The translations under genes and the position numbers were made by a program. DNA of 6,613 nucleotides, from NCBI GenBank assembly GCA_013696915.1, contig JACCXR010000571.1:1-6613 (forward strand). Direction: 5' to 3'. The stretch is from Euzebyaceae bacterium (lineage in GTDB: Bacteria > Actinomycetota > Nitriliruptoria > Euzebyales > Egibacteraceae). Below are positions 1 to 4,884 of this stretch, piece after piece. The notes beneath the pieces are model-generated. The model ran no database searches. It had not been told where the DNA came from and saw nothing but the letters and a program-made list of their open reading frames with translations. Positions within the stretch are counted from its first letter, which is position 1. Each line of letters opens with the position of its first letter.

Positions 1-1
1 C

Positions 2-193
2 GCCCGCCTGCGGGCCGAGCGCGACGCCGGCGCCGTCGAGACCGCCCTCGCCGACGTCCGCAAGGCCGCCGAGGGACGCGACAACCTGCTGCCGCCGATG
101 AAGGAGGCCCTGCGCCACCTGGCCACCGTCGGCGAGGTCTGCGATACGCTCCGCGAGGTCTTCGGCACCCACCGGCCCGCCGACGCCTTCTGA
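2..193 (+). CDS. Acyl-CoA mutase large (catalytic) subunit, methylmalonyl-CoA mutase family, C-terminal end only
   Basis: Only the last 63 codons are present; the gene starts before the window and ends at TGA 191-193. The translation contains the pattern NLLPPMKEALRHLATVGEVCDTLREVFG, which matches the end of the catalytic barrel domain of methylmalonyl-CoA mutase family proteins (family pattern N-L-[ML]-P-P then G-E-[IV]-C-D-x-L-R-x-V-[FW]-G). Family members rearrange the carbon skeleton of a CoA thioester such as methylmalonyl-, isobutyryl- or 2-hydroxyisobutyryl-CoA, using adenosylcobalamin in the cytosol. The protein stops nine residues after this motif (THRPADAF follows the G), so no cobalamin-binding domain is fused to it. 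This fits the split type, whose small B12-binding subunit is a separate gene, presumably elsewhere. The substrate cannot be told because the active-site part lies outside the window. The family call is firm; the exact enzyme is not. Confidence 0.85.
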   Translation, partial: ARLRAERDAGAVETALADVRKAAEGRDNLLPPMKEALRHLATVGEVCDTLREVFGTHRPADAF

Positions 194-202
194 GCCCCGT
201 CG

Positions 203-240
203 TTGCGACGTTCGCGCGGTATCTCGCGCGAACGTCGCAA
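203..240. terminator. Perfect 16-bp inverted repeat, probable bidirectional terminator between convergent genes
   Basis: The arm TTGCGACGTTCGCGCG (203-218) is followed by a 6-nt loop GTATCT and its exact reverse complement CGCGCGAACGTCGCAA (225-240). It begins 9 bp after the mutase stop codon and lies downstream of the RES toxin gene, which converges from the other side. A hairpin this strong could stop transcription from either direction. There is no T-tract on either side, so it is not a textbook intrinsic terminator, although U-less hairpins are common in high-GC Gram-positives. It could also be a copy of a dispersed palindromic repeat. The remaining gap, 241-302, holds only weak GC-rich inverted repeats, for example 6-bp arms at 281-286 and 288-293. 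Confidence 0.65.
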
Positions 241-302
241 TCGCCTCCGGTCGGTGGGCCGGCGGAACGACCACCGGGGACGGCGGGCCGCCGGCAGGCC
301 GG

Positions 303-857
303 TCACGTGATGCGGACGCCGAGAAGCCCGGCGGCCTCGGCCACGGCCGGCATGCCGACCGTGAGCCGCTGCGGCGGGCCCGCCAGCGACAGCTCCGGGA
401 GTGCCCGGTCCGCGAACGCCGTGACATTGATCCACGACGCTTCCAGGGTGGACCACCAGCGCAGGCCCGAGGCGCCCTCTTCGAACACGCGCAGTGCTGC
501 GGGCTGGGTCCGTGTGCGGTCCCGCGTTGCAACACCCGAGGGACGCAGTCCGCGGCGGGTTAGCTCGAGCGGCTCGTCAAGGTCGACGACGTTCTCCATC
601 GCCGAGTCGTCGAGCCGCGCGAGCGCCAGGGCGCGCCCGTCGGCGCGTCGGAGGTCCGACGCGCGCAGCTGCGTCCCCCTGAACGCCTGCAGGCGCTCCG
701 CGACCGCGGAGACCGGCGAGGTCGCGAGGTAGAGGGCGCCGTAGGAGTCGGGGTTGTCGTGCCGCCCGGCTCCCTGCCAGGCGCGGGGCACGAACAGCGC
801 TCCGCCGGCCGTGGTCGGCAAAGCGTCCGGTGTCCACGGGAACACGCGGAACAGCAC
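303..857 (-). CDS. RES-domain toxin (NAD+-degrading type) of a type II toxin-antitoxin pair
   Basis: This 184-aa protein has the layout of the RES family, whose studied members (such as mycobacterial MbcT) deplete NAD+ and arrest or kill the cell when the antitoxin is lost. Visible family features are an N-terminal LFRVF strand; R32 in GRHDNPDSYG; Y43 and E54 in ALYLATSPVSAVAE, the region of the conserved Tyr/Glu pair; an RTRTQPAALRVFEEG segment around 114-128; and S136 in GLRWWSTLEASW, where the conserved serine is expected. Residue roles are assigned by family analogy. The start is a GTG at 855-857, only 6 bp after the antitoxin stop and with no clear ribosome binding site, so translation is probably coupled to the antitoxin. 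The length is normal, the reading frame is intact, and the residues expected for catalysis are present, so it is probably functional. No signal peptide or membrane segment is seen; it should act in the cytosol. Confidence 0.85.
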   Translation of the reverse strand: MLFRVFPWTPDALPTTAGGALFVPRAWQGAGRHDNPDSYGALYLATSPVSAVAERLQAFRGTQLRASDLRRADGRALALARLDDSAMENVVDLDEPLELTRRGLRPSGVATRDRTRTQPAALRVFEEGASGLRWWSTLEASWINVTAFADRALPELSLAGPPQRLTVGMPAVAEAAGLLGVRIT

Positions 858-863
858 TCGGGA

Positions 864-1196
864 TCAGGCGTACGTCCCGGCTTCCTCCGCCGAGATCGCC
901 CGCAGCACCTCGTCCACCCCGCCCTCGGAGAGCAGGTCGATCGGGCGGCGGTCGCCGAGGTGGGCGTTGAACCCGTGGAGCCACTTGACGGCGGTGTCGC
1001 GCTGGTAGACCTCCAGCAGCCGGTCCAGGACGAACTCGATGCTCCTGACCGCCCGGCGGTTCCGCGCGTCCGGCTGCTCGTCGCGCAGCCATCGGCTGAC
1101 CCGCGAGCGGCTGACCCCGAGCAACTCGGCCACGGCGGCCTGGCTGCCCAGGTCACGGGTGATCGCCTCCAGCTTGTCGCGCACCGCCACCGGCAT
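864..1196 (-). CDS. MbcA/ParS/Xre-type antitoxin (DUF2384-like) paired with the RES toxin
   Basis: This 110-aa protein has an N-terminal helix-turn-helix at about residues 18-38 (SQAAVAELLGVSRSRVSRWL) and a C-terminal part typical of the MbcA/ParS/Xre antitoxin family (AVKWLHGFNAHLGDRRPIDLLSEGG, about 69-93). In this family the C-terminal domain binds the RES toxin and blocks its active site, while the helix-turn-helix lets the complex repress its own promoter. The start is ATG 1194-1196, chosen because GGAGGA lies 4 nt upstream on the minus strand and because the family similarity begins here. The frame stays open upstream, but the extension looks like non-coding sequence. Antitoxin-first order and a 6-bp gap to the toxin are usual for this module. 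An alternative GTG 18 bp upstream would remove the spacing to the ribosome binding site and is less likely. Confidence 0.87.
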   Translation of the reverse strand: MPVAVRDKLEAITRDLGSQAAVAELLGVSRSRVSRWLRDEQPDARNRRAVRSIEFVLDRLLEVYQRDTAVKWLHGFNAHLGDRRPIDLLSEGGVDEVLRAISAEEAGTYA

Positions 1197-1204
1197 CGCG
1201 TCCT

Positions 1205-1234
1205 CCACGGCCACGCGTGTGGAATGCCACGCTA
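1205..1234 (-). promoter_or_regulatory. Candidate promoter and operator of the toxin-antitoxin operon
   Basis: On the plus strand, CCAC or GTGG half-sites lie at 1205-1208, 1211-1214, 1219-1222 and 1227-1230. The last three alternate in orientation with 4-bp spacers, giving two overlapping inverted repeats, CCAC-gcgt-GTGG and GTGG-aatg-CCAC. On the minus strand a TAGCGT hexamer (1234 to 1229) fits the TANNNT form of a -10 box. It would place the transcript start near 1222, inside the half-site array and about 26 nt before the antitoxin ATG. No good -35 box is seen. Binding by the antitoxin is inferred from how such operons usually work, not shown by the sequence. Confidence 0.35.
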
Positions 1235-1235
1235 C

Positions 1236-1254
1236 CGCAACAGGAACCGTTGCG
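1236..1254. repeat. 6-bp inverted repeat upstream of the antitoxin promoter
   Basis: CGCAAC (1236-1241) and GTTGCG (1249-1254) form an exact inverted repeat around a 7-bp centre, AGGAACC. It lies just upstream of the candidate -10 box of the toxin-antitoxin operon, so it could be a second binding site in the control region. A repeat this short can occur by chance, so only the repeat itself is certain. Confidence 0.3.
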
Positions 1255-1380
1255 CTGGGCCATCGCCTGGCTTCCTGTGCGGGTGGAACGTCGCGCGCAT
1301 CGGCGAGGGCGGCGCGGCCGGCGTCGCGCGTCAGTTGTGCCACAGTTCCGCCCCTTGAACGGAAGAAGCCATGCTCATCG

Positions 1381-1395
1381 GGCCGCCGGGCGGCC
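1381..1395 (-). terminator. GC-rich hairpin downstream of the exporter operon, possible terminator
   Basis: GGCCGCC (1381-1387) and GGCGGCC (1389-1395) are exact reverse complements around one base, G1388. As RNA this would fold with about 5-6 base pairs and a 3-5 nt loop. It lies about 40 bp past the stop codon of the last exporter gene, reading on the minus strand, and before the toxin-antitoxin promoter. There is no T-tract. A terminator is plausible here because the exporter and toxin-antitoxin operons run in the same direction. Apart from this hairpin and the neighbouring repeats, the gap 1197-1435 holds no gene I can support. Confidence 0.35.
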
Positions 1396-1408
1396 GCTAT
1401 TCCCGTCT

Positions 1409-1425
1409 GCATGCAAGGAGCATGC
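1409..1425. repeat. Two GCATGC palindromes spaced 11 bp apart
   Basis: GCATGC occurs at 1409-1414 and 1420-1425, separated by AAGGA. Each copy is a palindrome, so the pair reads both as a direct repeat with an 11-bp period, about one helical turn, and as a 6-bp stem with a 5-nt loop. It starts 11 bp beyond the last exporter stop codon on the minus strand. It may be part of the transcript end or a protein-binding site; nothing in the sequence decides which. Confidence 0.3.
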
Positions 1426-1435
1426 GCTTGGTCGG

Positions 1436-2254
1436 TCAGCTGCCGGCGCCCGTGTAGGAGCGCAGGGCGAAGCGCCAGAACACCGAGGCTGCGAGGAAGA
1501 TGGTCGCACTCACGGTGACGGCGAGCACTGCGACGGGCCAGCCCGCACGGCCGAGGAGGGCCTCGGCGGGGAACGTCGTCATGAACGCCACCGGCACGAC
1601 CGCGGTCAGAAGGCCCTGGACTGCGCCCCCGTAGAAGCTGACCGGGAAGCGACCGGTCTCGAGCAGGCCTTCGATGACGTCGTCCATGCCGCGGGAGCTG
1701 ACCGACCAGATCGTCAGGGTCTGCAGCAGCAGGCTGACGCCGTAGAGCAGCACCGTCGCGGCGGCGAGCAGGACGGCGAACAGCCCGACCGCCCCCGCGT
1801 CCGGGGCGGTGCCGCCCCGCGCGAGGCCGTAGCCGACGAGGCCCAACCCGAGCAGCGGATCGGCCCAGTTGTGGACCCCGATGTGCCGCAGGCTGACGAG
1901 GAACTGGCTGTCGACGGGCTTCGTGAGCAGGTAGTCGAGCGTGCCCTTCTGCACGTACTCGGTCATCCGGGCGAGGTTCGGCGTGATCAGCGCCTGGTGG
2001 ATGCCGTTGACGGTGAAGAACAGACCCATCACGACGAGGACCTCGTGGTAGGCCCAGCCGGCGATCGTGCCGGTGAATCGGAAGTAGACACGGACGCTCA
2101 AGGCCGCCCACACCAGCCAGAAAAGGCTGAGACCGACGTTCGCCCAGAACTTCAGGCGGTACTCCATCTCGTTGAGCAGGGAGTTCCGGTAGAAGATCCC
2201 GAGCAGCCGCAGGTATGTGCCCGCCCTGAGCCCGGGTGCTTGGGAACCGGTCAT
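1436..2254 (-). CDS. ABC-2 type exporter permease, second subunit (COG3694-like)
   Basis: This 272-aa integral membrane protein has about six hydrophobic segments, near residues 38-58, 70-90, 131-147, 154-178, 208-228 and 238-262. Family landmarks include NSLLNEMEYRLKFWANV near the N-terminus, the cytoplasmic stretch YVQKGTLDYLLTKPVDSQF (100-118), and the ending WRFALRSYTGAGS. These match the COG3694 type of ABC-2 permease, normally encoded beside a COG4587 permease and a COG4586 ATPase, as here. The two permeases should form the membrane channel of an exporter in the cell membrane. The substrate is unknown; some database entries for these families carry a viologen-exporter label, which I would not apply without closer evidence. 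The ATG start at 2252-2254 overlaps the stop of the preceding permease by 4 bp (ATGA), which indicates coupled translation and fixes the start. The frame is intact and the length is normal. Confidence 0.85.
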   Translation of the reverse strand: MTGSQAPGLRAGTYLRLLGIFYRNSLLNEMEYRLKFWANVGLSLFWLVWAALSVRVYFRFTGTIAGWAYHEVLVVMGLFFTVNGIHQALITPNLARMTEYVQKGTLDYLLTKPVDSQFLVSLRHIGVHNWADPLLGLGLVGYGLARGGTAPDAGAVGLFAVLLAAATVLLYGVSLLLQTLTIWSVSSRGMDDVIEGLLETGRFPVSFYGGAVQGLLTAVVPVAFMTTFPAEALLGRAGWPVAVLAVTVSATIFLAASVFWRFALRSYTGAGS

Positions 2255-3057
2255 GCGCCGACCGCCTCGTAGCGCCGAAGTCCTCGTCGCCACAGGACCC
2301 GGTAGACGAACAGGAACCCGGCGCTCCACGCGCCGGTGACGGCGAAGCCGGCAGCGATGGCGCGCCCGTCGAGTCGTCCCGTCACGATCTCGACGGGGAA
2401 CCCCAGCGAGCTGCGGAACGGCAGCAGGACGGCGACCCGGCGCAGCGTCGGCGGGAACAGCTCCAGGGGCGCCACCCACCCGGACAGGAAGAAGCCGACG
2501 CCCCACCACAGCTGATAGAGGTTGTGGACCTGGGTGGACCAGAACGACAGCATGCTGAACGCCGAGGCCATGACCAGGTTGAGCCCGAAGCCGGCGACCA
2601 CGGCCACCGCCGCGACTGCTGCGGTGCCGGGTCCGACCGGGTAGCGGATCGACGAAACGACCGCCGCGGCTGCCGCGACAGCGGGCAGCAGGACCGCCCC
2701 GATCAGCAGCTTCTTGCCGAGCTGCTCGATGGCGTGGTGGTGGAACGGGTCGAGGGGCTTCAGCAGCTTCACCGACAGCCCGCCGGTTCGGATGTCCTCG
2801 TCCCACTGCCAGGAAACCCAGGCGACCGTGAAGTGGTTGGTGACCGCTGCAGCGACGTAGTAAGACACGAAGTCGGGGCCGTCGAACCCGCCCGCCGTCC
2901 CGGCCTCCTCGACCACCGACAGCCACACCGCCATCATGATCAGCGGGAACAGCGAGGTCAGAAGCCACAGGACGACCTGCCCTCGGTAGGCGACGGCGCT
3001 TCCCCACGCGGCGCGCAGCAACGCGGGATACACCCGGGGGACGGCGCGCGTGGTCAT
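2251..3057 (-). CDS. ABC-2 type exporter permease, first subunit (COG4587-like)
   Basis: This 268-aa membrane protein has about six predicted transmembrane segments, near residues 28-48, 64-84, 116-135, 144-166, 182-200 and 234-254. The N-terminal RAAWGSAVAYRGQVVLWLL and the cytoplasmic stretch WQWDEDIRTGGLSVKLLKPLDPF (83-105) are characteristic of COG4587-type ABC-2 permeases; the L-S-x-K-L-L-K-P-L pattern corresponds to a similar motif in the partner permease. It should pair with the downstream permease and be driven by the upstream ATPase to move an unknown compound out of the cell. ATG 3055-3057 overlaps the ATPase stop by 4 bp (ATGA), and its own stop overlaps the next ATG in the same way, so the three genes form one tight operon. 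The frame is intact. If the ATPase is truly broken, this permease would lack its partner unless the lesion is bypassed or is a sequencing error. Confidence 0.86.
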   Translation of the reverse strand: MTTRAVPRVYPALLRAAWGSAVAYRGQVVLWLLTSLFPLIMMAVWLSVVEEAGTAGGFDGPDFVSYYVAAAVTNHFTVAWVSWQWDEDIRTGGLSVKLLKPLDPFHHHAIEQLGKKLLIGAVLLPAVAAAAAVVSSIRYPVGPGTAAVAAVAVVAGFGLNLVMASAFSMLSFWSTQVHNLYQLWWGVGFFLSGWVAPLELFPPTLRRVAVLLPFRSSLGFPVEIVTGRLDGRAIAAGFAVTGAWSAGFLFVYRVLWRRGLRRYEAVGA

Positions 3058-4027
3058 CGCTGTGTGAATACCTGGCGGATGATGTCCTCGACCGACGGGT
3101 CCTCGATCGCAACATCGGCGACCGGGAGGCTGGACAGCGCGAGCGCCGCGCGTTCCTTCGTCGCGGCGCGCGGGACGCGCAGCGTCACGGCCAGCCCGTC
3201 GGCGGACTCCAGGTCCCCGACCGCGGCCATGTCGGCGGGCTGTACCTGGCAATCCAGCGTCAGCCGCAGCAGCCGGTACGGGGCGTGGCGCTCGACGAGG
3301 GCGCGCAGGTCACCGTCGTAGCGCATGGTGCCGCCGTCGATCACGAGGATCCTGCTCGCCAATGCGGTGACGTCCGCCATGTAATGGCTGGTCAGGAGCA
3401 CCGTGGCGCCCTGGCGGGCGCTGTACGTCCGCACGAAGTCGCGGATGGTGGCCTGGGCGGTGACGTCGAGGCCGAGCGTGGGTTCGTCGAGGAACAATAC
3501 CCTCGGCTGGTGCAGCAGCGAGGCGGCCAGTTCGCAGCGCATCCGCTCGCCCAGGCTGAGCTGGCGGACCTGCTTGTCCAGCAGCGGCTCCAGTTCGAGC
3601 AGTGCGACCAGCTCGTCCAGTGCCGCGCGGAACTGCGGCTCGGGCACGCCGTAGATCGCCTGGTTGACCAGGAAGGTCTCCATGGCGGGCAGGTCCCACA
3701 GAAGTTGGTTGCGCTGGCCCATGACGAGGGTGAACTGGCGCAGGAACGCCCGCTCGCGCTCGTGGGGTGTGAACCCCAGGACCCGCGCCCGACCCGCCGT
3801 CGGATGCAGCAGCCCGGCCAGGCACTTCAGCGTCGTCGTCTTCCCCGCCCCGTTTGGGCCGAGGAACCCAACGATCTCGCCGGCGTCGATGCGAAAGGAC
3901 ACTCCGTGTCCACGGCCGGTACGGTGTGGTAGCGCCGGGCGAAGAGACCCCGCAGCGACGCCCCGAACCCGGGCTCGCGGCGCTGGACGCGGTAGTGCTT
4001 GACGAGACCGTCGACCTCGACGGTCAT
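3054..4027 (-). CDS. ABC-2 type exporter ATP-binding subunit (COG4586-like), reading frame broken by a frameshift
   Basis: Joining two frames gives a 323-aa ATPase of normal family length. The first 40 residues (4027 to 3908, MTVEVDGLVKHY to HTVPAVD) are in one frame and carry the A-loop Tyr12. The rest (3905 to 3054, starting GVSFRIDAGE) is in another frame and holds every other ABC motif: Walker A GPNGAGKTT (56-64), Q-loop Q104 in VMGQRN, signature LSLGE (156-160), Walker B VLFLDE (176-181), D-loop GLD (185-187) and H-loop H214. The long N-terminal insertion before Walker A (GFGASLRGLFARRYHTV) is typical of COG4586. Read as given, translation from ATG 4027 stops at 3827-3829. The rest of the operon is intact, so a sequencing or assembly error is as likely as real inactivation. 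A downstream GTG (3902-3900) could start a shortened protein that lacks the A-loop. ATP hydrolysis here would power the two permeases. Confidence 0.82.
3905..3910 (-). other. Frameshift site in the exporter ATPase gene
   Basis: On the minus strand the sequence reads GTG GAC AC GGA GTG TCC. Family proteins read A-V-D-[DG]-V-S-F here, so removing the dinucleotide AC (3907-3906), which duplicates the preceding AC, restores AVDGVSF with no extra residue. A single missing base would also restore the frame but would add one residue. No slippery heptamer or obvious downstream pseudoknot is seen, so programmed frameshifting is not supported. Confidence 0.75.
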
Positions 4028-4160
4028 GGTCCCGGTGCGCGGGTGCCACGGCGGCCGGGGCGGACGTCGCCGGGGAACCGCCCGCACCCGCGGCGGTGCG
4101 CCGCCCAAGTCGTCATGTGCCGAAGGGTAGCCGCCGTCCAGTCGGGGTGGGCGGCGGCGC

Positions 4161-4166
4161 TATCGT
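4161..4166 (+). promoter_or_regulatory. Candidate -10 box of the two-component operon, possibly giving a leaderless mRNA
   Basis: TATCGT fits the TANNNT form of a -10 element and lies 7 bp before the response-regulator ATG at 4174. At that distance transcription would start at or next to the A of the start codon, giving an mRNA without a leader. No ribosome binding site is visible before the ATG, which agrees with this. The hexamer 17 bp upstream (CCAGTC) is not a recognisable -35 box. The 146-bp gap 4028-4173 must also hold the promoter of the divergent exporter operon, which I could not place with confidence. Confidence 0.4.
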
Positions 4167-4173
4167 TGCGGCG

Positions 4174-4884
4174 ATGGCGGAGGCGACGGGGCCGGCGGCG
4201 GCGCGCATCCTGGTCGTGGACGACGACCCCACCGTGGCCGAGGTGGTGGTGCGCTACCTCCGCCGCGACGGCTATGCGGTCGACACCGCCACCGACGGGT
4301 TGGCGGCCCTCGCGCAGGTGCAGGAGGCGCCACCGGACCTCGTGGTGCTCGACCTCATGCTGCCGGGCCTCGACGGGCTCGAGGTGTGCCGGCGGATCCG
4401 CGCCTCGAGCGCGCTGCCGATCATCATGCTCACCGCCAGGGCGGAGGCCGTGAACCGCATCGCCGGCCTCGAGCTCGGCGCCGACGACTACCTCGCCAAG
4501 CCCTTCTCGCCGCGGGAGCTCGTCGCCAGGGTGAAGGCCGTCCTGCGCCGATCGCAGGCGACCGCGGCACAGCCGAACGGCGACGGGGAGCCGCTCGTCG
4601 CGGGCGGGCTCGTGGTCGACGTGCGCGCCCGCCGGGTCGAGCGGGACGGCCACCCGGTGGCGCTGACGGCCCGCGAGTTCGACCTGCTCGCGTTCCTCAT
4701 GCGCCACCCGGAGGAGGTGTTCCGGCGCGAGACGTTGCTCGAGCGCGTGTGGGGCTACACGTTCGGCGACACCTCGACGGTCACGGTCCACGTGCGGCGC
4801 CTCCGGGAGAAGATCGAGGCCGACCCCGCCGCCCCCGCCCACGTTCAGACGGTGTGGGGCGTCGGCTACCGGTTCTCGCCGTGA
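4174..4884 (+). CDS. OmpR/PhoB-family DNA-binding response regulator
   Basis: This 236-aa protein has an N-terminal receiver domain (about 10-125) and a C-terminal winged-helix DNA-binding domain (about 139-235). The receiver keeps the acidic pocket D16-D17, the phosphate acceptor D60 in VVLDLMLPGLDG, T87 in MLTAR and K109 in LAKPF, so it should be phosphorylated normally. The DNA-binding part shows LTAREFDLLAFLMRHPEEVFRRETLLERVWGY and the TVTVHVRRLREKIE recognition region, ending in VWGVGYRF. It is a cytosolic transcription factor controlled by the kinase encoded directly downstream, whose GTG start overlaps its stop by 4 bp. ATG 4174 was preferred over the in-frame GTG at 4096 because the receiver begins about 10 residues later and the extension is arginine-rich and unlike the family. 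The divergent exporter operon is a plausible target, but no repeat-type binding site could be assigned. Confidence 0.93.
   Translation: MAEATGPAAARILVVDDDPTVAEVVVRYLRRDGYAVDTATDGLAALAQVQEAPPDLVVLDLMLPGLDGLEVCRRIRASSALPIIMLTARAEAVNRIAGLELGADDYLAKPFSPRELVARVKAVLRRSQATAAQPNGDGEPLVAGGLVVDVRARRVERDGHPVALTAREFDLLAFLMRHPEEVFRRETLLERVWGYTFGDTSTVTVHVRRLREKIEADPAAPAHVQTVWGVGYRFSP

Noticed and set aside
1197..2111. In-frame upstream extension of the antitoxin frame to 2111
   Set aside because: It runs through the intergenic gap and antisense-frame sequence of the permease gene. Family similarity and a GGAGGA ribosome binding site place the start at 1196.
1217..2272. A 351-codon plus-strand open frame antisense to the second permease
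   Set aside because: The product is a charged, low-complexity sequence with no recognisable domain. The minus strand carries the membrane protein with proper overlaps and family motifs.
3900..3913. Programmed -1 frameshifting in the ATPase gene
   Set aside because: The junction GTG GAC ACG GAG has no slippery heptamer, and no strong downstream structure was seen. A small insertion or deletion explains it better.
4124..4129. TACCCT on the minus strand as the -10 box of the exporter operon
   Set aside because: It fits TANNNT, but it lies about 97 bp before the ATG with no -35 partner. One loose hexamer in a GC-rich gap is too little to call a promoter.
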